NCBI RefSeq assembly: GCF_029784135.1
Contig: NC_073745.1
Location: forward strand, 279,221,803 to 279,285,802
Reading direction: 5' to 3'
From: Toxorhynchites rutilus septentrionalis
Lineage: Eukaryota > Arthropoda > Insecta > Diptera > Culicidae
DNA: 64,000 nucleotides
In this document: one piece after another, positions 35,264 through 46,355 of the stretch
How the letters are laid out: the number at the start of each line of letters is the position of its first letter
Position numbering within the stretch: the stretch's first letter is position 1
Position numbers and translations under genes: made by a program
Notes under the pieces: model-generated
The model's database searches: none
Seen by the model: only the letters and a program-made list of their open reading frames with translations
Told to the model about the DNA's origin: nothing

Positions 35264-35729
35264 TTTTTAGATCATTAGAATTTTTAGCTGTAACAGAGCC
35301 GAATTTTAATCGTGTACATGTCACATGGTTATCATATCTATTAATTAGCACATTACACAGTTGCCATTCGCCAGTATTCCTTCTATACCATTACATATGG
35401 TACATTCACACAGTAGCCATTTAGGCGTAAGAGTTATTCTTTCTGTTCTTCCATTATCCAGTTGGACCACCGAACAGCAGAGACAGTTGATTGATCATTG
35501 TTGAGTTATTTATAGAACAGTAGCCCGATGTGTCTGGCAGAGCAGAGCAGTTGTATGGATGAATCGATCTTATTTCGACCGTGGATCGATCTCCATCGCT
35601 GATGATTGTTGCGTGGACGTAGCTATTCTGTAACAACACAAAGATGGTCAATGAGGGTCCTGAGTTTTGAACCCACGATCGATCGCTTACTAAGCGAACG
35701 CGCAACCAATGTGGCTACGGAGACCCCCT
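35264..35729 (-). mobile_element. Long tRNA-derived SINE, family B (466 bp, copy 2)
   Basis: Same Thr-like head and body as 21671-22154, on the minus strand. A perfect 13-bp duplication ATCAATTAGATCT flanks it (35251-35263, 35730-35742). It lacks the ATGAGCC-AAATAAA 3' segment of copies 1 and 3, ending instead near AAAATTCTAATGATCT. Confidence 0.92.
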
Positions 35730-35742
35730 ATCAATTAGATCT

Positions 35743-36269
35743 CAATTGAATCATTTTTTATAAGTTAAAGAGTGCCTAGAAGATCATAAAACCAGAAATA
35801 AATAGAGATTTTTTAAAGTCGCAAAACTGTCAATCGATTTACACTTTACACTATCGGAAAAGATGAAACATCAATTTTCCTTCAAGACCGGCCAAAAATG
35901 GTCGTACTTCTGGCAATCACCCGTGAAATCAAGACGTCAGTGAAATTAAACACCTAAACCTGGACCGTTGACCGGATGGATGAAGTCGCAGTTTCACAAA
36001 CCAAAAACTATTGTGCAATGTTGTTCAGGCCTGAGATATTCGCGATGTGAAGATTAGCACAATTCCTTTCTCAAGTTCAATCAAGGAAAGAAGGAGTTGC
36101 TCCGATTTTCTAAGTAGAACTCCATTTAACAGGGAAACATAGGGTGTAAATAGAAAATCAAAGAACTGAATATGTAACGAAGAATTATTTCGAATTTGTA
36201 GTCGAAAAGCAGCTGGATTATTTTCAAGTTGCCGTTGTACCTCATCTCATATCGATTCCATGACCACAT
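35743..36269. other. AT-rich spacer, no gene recognised
   Basis: No supported feature. Confidence 0.35.
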
Positions 36270-37925
36270 ATACCGTTTTGTCTCATATTCCGAACACTTG
36301 AGCTTTGATGGCCATTAAACAGTGTCTCATTACGCAAAATGGTACACTTTCGCGAAATTAATTTGATTTTTGGATACACTAGAGCCTTCTTTTTCATTTG
36401 ACTACAATAAAACTGATTTACAAATACATATTCATGTAAAAACTAAAAATATGTTTAATCATTTTTGTCTCAAATTCCGAACAGCAAAAATGCATTTTTT
36501 TTAAATCATAACTTTTAAACTGGACCGATTCATATGATTGATATATCGAATTAAAGTTAATTAGCTAGTCTTTTTCGGAAAAATGTTATGCTTGCAAAAA
36601 ATATCAGATTTTGCTTTTCTAATTATTGATTGTATTTGTTTCTTATAGTTTACATGGTTTCGGGACCAAGGGCGCTATATCGGTATCGATACCTGTAAAT
36701 GATGTTGAACCCAATCTATAACCTAAAGAATGTCAGGGTTTTGAATATCAAATTATGTATAACATAAAAGTTCAGTAAATTCACATTTAAAAATGAAGTA
36801 TTCGCAATTTGAATCATGCGTAGAAACTCGATTCATATTCCGAACACTAATTTTAATGAAGATTTCTTCATATAATATCATGTTATTTCATCCATTTGTT
36901 GTAGATTCTTACCATTTTTAGCACTTAACATGAAAACAACAAACAAAATAGTTGAAAAAAGCTACAAAAACTGAAAAATTAACGATGCTTGTTTTTAACA
37001 GAATTTGCCAACGCAAACATTTTATCGTTGGTTTTGACTGTCACTTTCTTACAAATGCTTAGTATTATAAATTATAGACTGAATCGATTCTTGTAAATGA
37101 TGTTCAAATAAAGGCTATAACCCAAAAAAAAAATCAGTGTTTTGGTGGAGCAGTAGGCGAAGTATATCTGTATTGGCAAGCAAAATATCGTGTCGTAATT
37201 ATTTGCATTCAATATGGAATGTATATGGAAGATACAAAACAATGTTCAAAGTACACACGGTTGCATGATAATTTGAGCCAAAATTCTCATGAAATCATTC
37301 AACTGGTTGTTTTTTAACAGATGGAAATTATATCGTGGCTTATTTCGATTATTCCTGAGGAAAAAGGTCCAGAGAGCAGTCGTATGCTTAGTTCTCGAAA
37401 GCAGTAACATTTTCGGTGAAATTTTGATTAATTGGCGATTATTATCTCACAACATACACACCAACACTGAGAGCCTTCGAAACATCAACTTCATAACGGT
37501 AAAATAATGGAACTTCGTTTGTTTGTTTGAACGTGGGGGAGTGAAAATGGCACATGGAAATATCACTTTTATCCGTCTTTTTCGACGTGATTTCACGAAT
37601 ATTCACTCCACGCTATCACATTATCCTCATATTCAGCGGGAGCTCTAAAAAAATGTACGTTTTTAATTTATAAATTACATCCTGAAAATAGCATTTTTAC
37701 ATGGATGCGGTGGGCTATCAAAGATAAACACAACGACTGACGTCACTATTTGCTAAATAGTTATGACAGCGCATGCTATGTCGCTCGAAACTCGACCATC
37801 TTCATTACCTTTTTTCCAGGACATTGGTTTTGACTATCACATTTTTGCAAATGCCTAAAATTATAAATTATAGGCTGTGTTGATACCTGTAAATGATGTC
37901 AAAATTAAGCCTATATTTTTATAGT
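36270..37925. repeat. Cluster of diverged repeats with TCATATTCCGAACAC and CCTGTAAATGATG words
   Basis: TCATATTCCGAACAC-like words lie near 36283, 36463 and 36829, and relate to the MITE ends at 45941 and 46331. Three diverged direct copies of about 100 bp (about 36640-36730, 37020-37120, 37817-37915) share TGTAAATGATGT and a following YCTATAA block; two also share TTATAAATTATAG. These look like fragments of one or two MITE families; boundaries are unclear. No gene. Confidence 0.5.
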
Positions 37926-38899
37926 TCACAGAAATATTAAAAAGAAAATGGATTGCTTGCGTTAATATGTGCAGCTTCGGAATTATTCCAAATCATTGTT
38001 GAGAGTATATTGTCAATTTTTCAGAAGCTACAGCCGATATTGCTGCTGTAGCTGATCGACAACATGTATCCATTACCACAATTTTTCACATTGATATATT
38101 TGTTCGTATGCACCTGAAGGAGCTATGCTACACCAGATTCCCAAACATCAACGTTTTTGATTCAGCGGTTCCCTGGTACACCGCAAAATATCAGTTAATA
38201 ACGGGTGAGTTATAACAGCTGTGTGTGGTTTACTTCTCCTCTTTGTAGGCGTTGTACGTGCTAAGTGTGTTTTCGTTTGTTTACGATGAAGGTCGCGCAA
38301 CACAGTAGAAGCATATAAAAAGGATGGTAGGTTCAAGAGATCGGATAAAGTATTAAGAAACTGTTTAAAGACAAAACTAGAAAAATTTAAACTATGCTAC
38401 GATCAAACAAAAGTCAGAAAATTTATGTTGTCAACAAGGATTGAGCGATCCTACAGTGAATCTAACAGTTTGTAAGTAGACTGACCAAATAGTTCAGGAT
38501 AAAAAACGAGACGCGCAAACAAAAAAAAAACAAAAATATGAAAAATAATATTTTTAATGAGTTTCATTGTGTTTGTGTGAGGAAATTCTGAGGAACATAT
38601 CGTTCTTTATGAGTACGCTTCCAACAAAGTCTTTTTAGGTAAACATAATGTTTATGTTTCTTTTCTGATTACTACATAACATTTCTTAAGAATACAAGAA
38701 ACAAGTAATATTAATAGTTATTTAGGTTTCCGTGAAATTAGCCAATGACCAATGATAATTGTTTTCCCTAACACAGATGAAACTTCTGTTTCGCAACTAT
38801 CTTTCGGCTTTTCCATATTATTCGACATATTGTTCTTCGTAGAAAAAATCCTTTTAACCCTTAAATGCATGATGATGTATATGTACATCAGTGTTTTCT
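37926..38899. other. AT-rich spacer, no gene recognised
   Basis: Only short chance frames. Confidence 0.35.
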
Positions 38900-38912
38900 T
38901 CCTTACATAATT

Positions 38913-39398
38913 TTTTTTTATCCCATTTATTTATTTAAGGCTCATTAGCATTTTAGCTGTAACAGAGCCGAATTTTAATCGTGTACATGTCACATGGTTA
39001 TCATATCTATAATTAGCACATTACACAGTTGCCATTCGCCAGTATTCCTTCTATACCATTACATATGGTACATTCACACAGTAGCCATTTAGGCGTAAGA
39101 GTATTCTTTCTGTTCTTCATTACCCAGTTAGACCACCGGACAGCGGAGACAGTTGATTGATCATTGTTGAGTTATTTATAGAACAGCTGCCCGATGTGTC
39201 TTGCAGAGCAGAGCAGTTGTATGGATGAATCGATCTTATTTCGACCGTGGATCGATCTCCATCGCTGATGATTGTTGCGTGGACGTAGCTATTCTGTAAC
39301 AACACAAAGATGGTCAATGAGGGTCCTGAGTTTTGAACTCACGATCGATCGCTTACTAAGCGAACGAGCAACCAATGTGGCTACGGAGACCCCCACAC
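38913..39398 (-). mobile_element. Long tRNA-derived SINE, family B (486 bp, copy 3)
   Basis: Full-length match to 21671-22154 on the other strand, with the same AAATAAATAAATGGG-type 3' end. A 13-bp perfect duplication TCCTTACATAATT flanks it (38900-38912, 39399-39411). Among the least diverged copies. Confidence 0.94.
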
Positions 39399-39411
39399 TC
39401 CTTACATAATT

Positions 39412-41114
39412 GCTAAACGATAATTCAAACACAGTATTGTTTACTTTTAATAGGTATTTGAAAAGGAAAAATCATGGGAAATCATTTAAGGGTTAACTGG
39501 TGCAGTACTACCAGACAGACAGAAAATGTTATCAATAAGCTTTGCAATTTCCTTACACTCTAGAAATATGATTTCCATTTCTTAAACTATTTACACCCAA
39601 CGATTTCCAATTGGTACGGATTTTTTAATTCGGTTCTTTTTATCTCAATCATCAATTCTTTCAACCCCTCATCACTCATCAAACAATATTTTTTCATCTA
39701 TACTACTTTGGTTTTCTGGCCATTAGGGAATGGACTTTAGCACAGCCCATTCATACTATTGTGCTTCCCCTAGACTACACCCAGACTAGCGTTGGCAGAA
39801 AACATTCCATCTTCGACAGAAAAAAAAATGCCTTTTCGTGTGTTGAAGAGTGATATGACCAAATAAAAGCATCTGTTCAAAAAGCTTCAAAATGTTTGTT
39901 TCTATGGGAGTAGAAATCTCTATATATTATACAAATGATGTACCGGTATTTGGGAATAGCGCATTATCTGTTTTTTCTAAGCTCATTTTATGTAATAAAT
40001 CGAAATGCCAAAACATGTGCTAAAAATAATTTTGGGTGTAGTCTTCCATTTCCCAATGTACCACAACAAGTATCATACAATTTTTCCATAGTCTAAAAAA
40101 TTTAGCCTCCTATATTTCACCCGAATCGACTAAAATTTCAAGAGCCCTTTGCACCCCATTAGTCAATAATATGTCTTCCCTTTTATATTGAAGAATTCTA
40201 ATAAACCCATCAAAATTACTTGCAATTTCAGTAGAAGTACACAAATCTGTTTTGTGTTTGAGTTAGTTTGCAGCAAAGGGGTTTCAAATAAATCGCATAG
40301 TACAAAAGGATATTTTTTCTTGCGGTGGCCGTCAAAAATTCTGGGAATCCTCTCGATATAAGATCCAACAGCAAAGAATCGTATGTTCCTTCAATTGTTG
40401 TACAGAATCTTGTAGATATAAAAATATTCATAAACTGTCACCGCGAATATCGTTTGCAAAACAGTCGATTGCATGTTTAAGACGTCGCTCGGAAAAAAAA
40501 ATTACAAATTGACAAAACAACTGTAAATCAGAAATGGTCAGAAAAACAGTACCGTCCCGTTCAAAACGTTTGTAAGGAAATAGTTCGTCACATGTCACAC
40601 ATCAACCCCAATTTTATTCGATCTAAAATGAACTAAATTCCAAATCTGATCCCTAAACTGTCCGTGGCAAGCCCGTAGTTCGAGTGGTAAGTTGTAAGCA
40701 TCTGGGGAATCGTTTTGTGATAGACCTGTGCCAGCAAGAAACGACACAGCAGTTTAGATAGTTTATAATTACTCAATAATTTTAATAATATTTGATGGTA
40801 GCATGCCCTTAAGGACAAAAACTCACGGTTTCAGACTTTTTTAAAAATCAATGTATTTTTATTAATTCTAAATCATGTTTTGACTATTGCAGTATCAACC
40901 ATAACTGATCTCCAGTTCGATTCAATACCATGATAGTGATAAGAGAAATTAAGAGAAGTTATGTCCACTAGAGATGCTCAATCTACTTTTTCCCAACGGA
41001 CATTTGAAATAAATTGTGTTATAACAATTTATACAAACTTATACATGGTTCACGAGTTCGCTGAAATGGGTATGTGACTATAGAAAATAGTAACAATAGT
41101 AGTAACAGTGTATT
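39412..41114. other. AT-rich region with a repeat fragment, no gene
   Basis: 39975-40050 matches 56530-56615 (GCTCATTTTATGTAAT, TGTGCTAAA-AT, TTTGGGTG-AG), so both are pieces of one dispersed repeat. The rest shows only chance frames. Confidence 0.4.
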
Positions 41115-41116
41115 AT

Positions 41117-41168
<52 letters not shown>
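41115..41168. repeat. (GA)n microsatellite
   Basis: About 27 GA units with one AAAG interruption. Confidence 0.95.
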
Positions 41169-41170
<2 letters not shown>

Positions 41171-42099
41171 GAGAAAGTGAGAGCAGCTGTGACAACTGCT
41201 GTTCATAGATATCACTCGAAATAGATGGTTTAAAAAAATAAATATTGCTATAAAAAAATGCAGGCTACAAAAACTTGTTTACGTTTGCTTGCAATCAAAT
41301 CATTCCCAACGTTGCAGCATATTTTTCCTACGATTTCATTCCCAACGCGTGATGCGGAAGACTTAAATTTCAATGTTAGAAAAAAAATCGAAGCGTAATT
41401 TTTTTCGAAATAGATGATCTCGTTTTAAATTGAGTACTATTAAACAGATATAAACAGATAAGTTCTAATCTGTATCACGATTAGAACTCATCTGTTTTCA
41501 ACGTAGTTTGTTTATTTTTAACCGGCTTCGTTACATTTATTTTTTGGAGTCAAATTCGTTATCAGGTATATAGTTTTTTCTCAAGACTAGAGTTAGAAAT
41601 ACAGGAACCGATTACTCGAAATAATCGAGAGTAGTTCATAATACGCATCTAATCACATTGTGAGCTAACGCTGAATTGTAGGCAAAATGATTGCTCGTTG
41701 CATTGTGGGGAAAAACGTGTGGCTAGTAAAAACGAAAAACACATGCCCATTTTAATTGTCAAATTGTCAACTTTTACCTCTATATTCACTGTTCATGTCT
41801 TAAGAAAAAAAAATGCTGGATAAATTTCCTGTCTAATGGTATACAACACAACATATGTCGCAAGAACGATTTTGAGTAGTATTCGTTTGAAAACTCTTAA
41901 TGAATCGTTACATTTTTCGTAGAGTTACCCCCCCTATATAGAAATCAAAGACATAGTCCTATGTCAAAAACGCAGACTATTACTGAAAATTTCCGTCAAT
42001 CGAAATATTTCAAGGCGAACATTATTGTTGAAAGCTAATGAAAACAAGATTCATATTTGAGAAATATAAGTAACGTGAATAACCATAAATCAACAGTTT
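41169..42099. other. AT-rich spacer, no gene recognised
   Basis: No supported feature. Confidence 0.35.
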
Positions 42100-43650
42100 C
42101 ACCGAAATTCTCAGATTGATTCCAAGTTTTCCCCGAAAAAGCAACGAGGCGAGCAAAAACCATGCCACACGCGGCTAAGCTGTCAGAGATTTGATCTGCG
42201 CATCTAACCTAGAGGAATTATTGGATTTCGCATGTCCGCCTCGGAGTATATTTCTGTTTTGTTTTTCTTTCGGCCAACCGGAGATGCCAGTGTTTTGCAT
42301 CCGCCGCCGCCGCTACCTCCCAACAACGTTCACGAATTATGGATGTGTTGTCCTCCGATTATTTGTAGAGTCACTTGAGGGTGGTGAGTGTGAGTGTGGA
42401 TGAAACGAGCCAAGGAATATAAAGAACTCTAGAGAATCAACAGCGAGAAAAAAAACCGGGAGATATGAGATTTTAATCTGTTGTCTAGGGGATTATTTAA
42501 TTTCTTATTCATTCGCGTTTCGGCTACTCTCATATAGAGCAGCAAGGGATTTGGGTTGGAAGTTTTGCTGGAATAGCAGTTGATTAATAATAAATGCGGC
42601 TCGAGTGCCGAGACAGCGCATGAAATTGGCGTTGTCTCGGTGAAATCGCGAGGGGATTAGATTAGAAATTAGCATTAGACAAACTATTAGTGTTAGAAGA
42701 TTAAACCCGCTCCAAACAGCTGCTCTCAAACAGAACCTGGATTGAAGAGATCATTTGGTAAAATCGAAGCAATTGCTGTTCCCTGCAGAGGTCCTCCCAT
42801 AATTTTCCACATAAATCCCTTCAGGGGATGGAACCCTTTCATCCAAATCGAAAGCAATCCATCAGGAAACTATCATTTTTCATCGCCTAAAAGCTCGCGT
42901 ACATCCGAAAAACAAATCGAAATGAGATCAATGCTCGTCCTCCTGCCTTCCATGTTCCATCCTTCATTGTATCCCAAACATTTTTTTTTTTTATTTTGTC
43001 TAAGACACCTTTCGCACAAAAATGCATCCTGTGCACACATTACCCAGTGCAATAACCCAAATTTGTTACGTTCGGCTTTCATCGTTTTGGGCGATCCTTT
43101 TCAACACGCATATCTCCGATGGGCGGCGAAATATATGTAAGCAAACATACATACATACACAGCTAATAAGAGAGCGGAACCCCATGCGATCAGCAAGATT
43201 CCTTTGAAGAGGTGATCTACTCAAGAAGACGAGGTGTGCAAAGGGTTCATTGAGAGAAGAAGAAGAAGAAGAAGAAGAATAAAAAGTAACAATCTGCTTT
43301 GTCTTCTCGCTTTTGACAAGAATCAAGCGGATTTCGGCGAGGAGTAGTGTTTGCGTTTCACACAATGAGAAAGGAGGATTTTATTGCATGCCAAATCCGA
43401 TCATAAATCATTGCATTCTATTCCAAACAACCTATACACGCAAACAACACGCAGTTGCCCACCGATGGGGACTGTAGAGCCGCAATTAATAACAGTTTTA
43501 AAGGATTACCGTTTCATGGATGAATTGGATAAAAGCAATGATTACCGAGGTGGATGTGAAAATGTGAAAAGATCGAAGACATCGCTACAAAGTCTAAATT
43601 ATCTTGTTTTAGCATCAGTCGGAATTCCTTCGTTTCGATTATAACACGTT
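42100..43650. other. Single-copy, GC-richer island without recognisable gene
   Basis: Includes a CCGCCGCCGC run near 42301, overlapping frames up to 132 codons (42742-43140) without motifs, and a (GAA)n microsatellite at 43255-43279. No repeat copy. Possible untranslated, intronic or regulatory host DNA. Confidence 0.35.
43255..43279. repeat. (GAA)n microsatellite
   Basis: About eight GAA units. No SINE body is found upstream, so it is not called a SINE tail. Confidence 0.9.
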
Positions 43651-44624
43651 CAAAAAAATTTTGCGTGATATTTTTTTCCAAACCCGATTTTTTTTATCAA
43701 TGAAAAATGTGTTTTCAAATTATATGATTGAAATACTACACTTGAAACACTCGTGTAACATGAAAACATGTGGAAACTATTATTGCAGGGCTTTGTTCAT
43801 AGCAATTTCTAGTTTTTTTTTTACAAAAACAAGCAACTCATCAATTTTGTTATATTACTTCTTGTTGGTATAGATCCGTCGCACAATCATTGCGCAAATG
43901 TTCTGCATTAGATTTGGATCCGAGCTGCGGGTTGATCACCACAAAAGTTCTGTTTTCCGGGTCTCGAACTAGGGTTTTATAATCGAACTGGTCTGGATAC
44001 TAGATTTGTCTCGCTAAAATACGGTTTTTTGCATCGATAATTTGCTTTGAACAGAACCAAACAGCTGTCAATTAAATCGAACAAGTTCATTGTGCATGAT
44101 GTGAATTCCAGAAAAAGCTTGCCATGATCTTCCCCCGAAATTGCGAGTGAAGAAGTACTATGGATTCTTTCGTAGACCTCACCAATATCCCGTGAACCCA
44201 CCGTGGCTTTTATTAAACTATTTTATCAGGAAAGATAATCTACAGTGGAAGAAAAAAAACATCAAATGATTAAAAACTGAACAAAAGGAAATTGCGATAA
44301 GTTGTCAGAAAAGATTGGTGGGTAATGTCGGGGATATCACTGGAACGTCGTAGGACTACACCAAGGGTTATCAATTTAATTAACTTATCGAATATCTAAT
44401 TGTTTTTTCCGGTATCTCTTAGCAAAATAACATCTTCAACGCTCGCATAAAACATCAACCTTCCCCGGCCCACAAACCCCTATATACCAATTTTCATGTT
44501 GATCGATTCAATAGTTTCCGAGTCCATAAGAATCAGACAGACAGACAGACAGAAAGACAAACAGTCCCAGAAAATTCTGCACCAATTAATGTGAGAAGTA
44601 TGAGAAATAGCAGGAATCTTTATA
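43651..44624. other. Spacer with repeat fragments
   Basis: A GACGTCGTAGGACTACAC-like word near 44345 matches one near 25888. At 44480-44560 a GATCGATTCAATAGTTTCCGAG block leads into (GACA)n (44534-44559), a sequence type common at ends of insect retroelements. A 74-codon minus-strand frame at 43977-44201 has no motif I recognise. Confidence 0.4.
44534..44559. repeat. (GACA)n microsatellite
   Basis: About six GACA-type units after a GTTTCCGAGTCC block, a pairing often seen at retroelement 3' ends in insects. Confidence 0.8.
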
Positions 44625-45930
44625 AAGGGTGTTCGGATCAAAAAGTGGTCAACTTAAATTCGCCGTATTTTTCTAATCATTCATATAAAAAATCATTCAT
44701 ATGAAACACCCCTCATTTTGTAGGTGTGTGTGTGTAGAATGATGCCTCTATTTGGATTTTGACATGAGATCTTTAGTTATCAAAATGGCGTCAAAGCAAG
44801 AGGAGCGACGAATCAAAATTTTGCACATGCGTCGTGAAAATCCAAACTACACGCGCGCAGAAATAGCAAAATCGTTGAATGTGGCCAAATCAACCGTCAC
44901 CAAAGTAATGAAAGTGTTCGGGAAACGTTTGTCGACAACTAGAAAGCCTGGATCTGGGGGAAATCGAAAGCCGGGAGCCGCAGTGACGAACAGAATAGTG
45001 GCTAGCGCTTTCAAGCGCAACCCCAACCTCTCCGTTCGAGATGTCGCAAATATGTTGGGAATATCGTCTACAACCGTGCATGAAGCTAAAAAACGATCCG
45101 GACTATCGACTTATAAGAAGGTAGTAACTCCAAATCGCAACGATAAGCAAAATCTTACGACAAAAACAAGATCTCGGAAGCTGTATACGACATTGTTGAC
45201 AAAGTTTGATTGCGTGGTAATGGACGACGAAACCTACGTCAAGGTAGACTTCAGACAGCTTCCTGTACAAGAGTATTATACAGCAACCGGAAGGGGAAAG
45301 GTGGCAGACATTTTCAAGCATATTAAACTATCAAAGTTTGCCAAGAAATATCTCGTTTGGCAAGCTATCTGTACCTGTGGCTTGAAAAGCGACATTTTCG
45401 TTGCAACCGGGACCGTCAACCAGGAAATTTACGTGAAAGAGTGTCTTCAAAAGCGTTTGCTGCCTTTCCCGAAGAAACATGACTTGTTTGTGCTGTTTTG
45501 GCCGGATTTGGCATCCTGCCATTAGTGAAAAAAGGCCATGGAGTGGTATGCCGCTAACAAGATGCAGGTTGTGCCCAAGGATAAGAACCCTCCATACACA
45601 CCAGAACTTCGCCCAATCGAAAAATATTGGGCGATAGTTAAGCAGAACCTTAAGAAGACCCAAAAAACTGTTAGCAGCAAGAAGCAGTTCAAAGCAAACT
45701 GGCGTTCTGCGGCGAAGAAAGTGGATAAGGTGACTGTACAAAATCTGATGGCAGGCGTCAAACGAAAGGCTCGCCAATTTGGACTAGGTCGACCGGAATC
45801 TTAACTGAGTATTTTTTCCAACTTTTATACATATTTAATTTCAAAAAGAAAGATACTTTGATTTTTTTAATAAACAAATAATCGATTTACACGCAATTTA
45901 GTTTGACCACTTTTTGCTCCGAACACCCTG
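44625..45930 (+). mobile_element. ITmD37E-type IS630-Tc1-mariner element, copy 2 (1306 bp)
   Basis: TA on both sides (44623-44624, 45931-45932). About 36-bp terminal inverted repeats, with a few mismatches, start (A/C)AGGGTGTTCGGAKCAAAAA. One transposase gene on the plus strand. The ends differ from copy 1 beyond the shared AGGGTGT, so it is a different subfamily. Confidence 0.93.
44785..45804 (+). pseudogene. DD37E transposase, two adjacent in-frame stops (copy 2)
   Basis: From ATG 44785 (MASKQEERRI), chosen because it matches the family length; an upstream in-frame ATG at 44752 would add 11 residues. First helix-turn-helix: RAEIAKSLNVAKSTVTKV. Second: SVRDVANMLGISSTTVH. Then the linker TYKKVVTPNRNDKQ. 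Catalytic blocks: VMDDETYVK, FWPDLASCH and LRPIEKYW, with 37 residues between the second Asp and the Glu. TAG TGA at 45523-45528 follow LASCH directly, and the frame then stays open to 45804. The second of these stops falls at the codon aligned with the single stop of copy 1. Similar in layout to copy 1 but clearly diverged in sequence. Confidence 0.92.
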
Positions 45931-45938
45931 TATATCGT

Positions 45939-46355
45939 TCTGAATCATATTTCGGACACTTTGTTCTAATATCTTGAATTGCTTAATGCACTGATGACAT
46001 AACTATAAAGTTAATACCACAATTGCTTCTTTAGAGTAATCCCTTGGTTTCACTATCATTTCATATGAGAACTATATTTGAATTTTAACATAATCGGCAA
46101 AAATTTTACAACACTACTCATTATCGTTTGTGTTTAACGTTTGCTTAGCGTGAGAACGTAGAATTTACGAGTTCATAAATATTTATATTTTACCCGGGTT
46201 TCATCAGTTTTCATCATCGTTAACAGTTTACTGTGATTGATTGGTAAGTGTTTGGCAGATTGATTATAAAATATAATCAAGTGTAATGTGTAATGTAATG
46301 TGTAATTTTCGTCCAAAAAATTACAAAAAAAAAGTGTCCGAAATTTGGATTCAAT
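45939..46355. mobile_element. MITE with TGAATCAWATTTCGGACACTTT ends
   Basis: The left end at 45941 (TCATATTTCGGACACTTT) and the complement of 46331-46353 pair as inverted repeats of about 22 bp. No coding. It touches the right TA of ITmD37E copy 2, so the transposon may have landed at or in its edge. Related words occur at 36283-36840. Confidence 0.6.

Noticed and set aside
43977..44201. 74-codon minus-strand frame that looks protein-like
   Set aside because: Plausible composition, but no family recognised and no neighbouring exon signals I could support.
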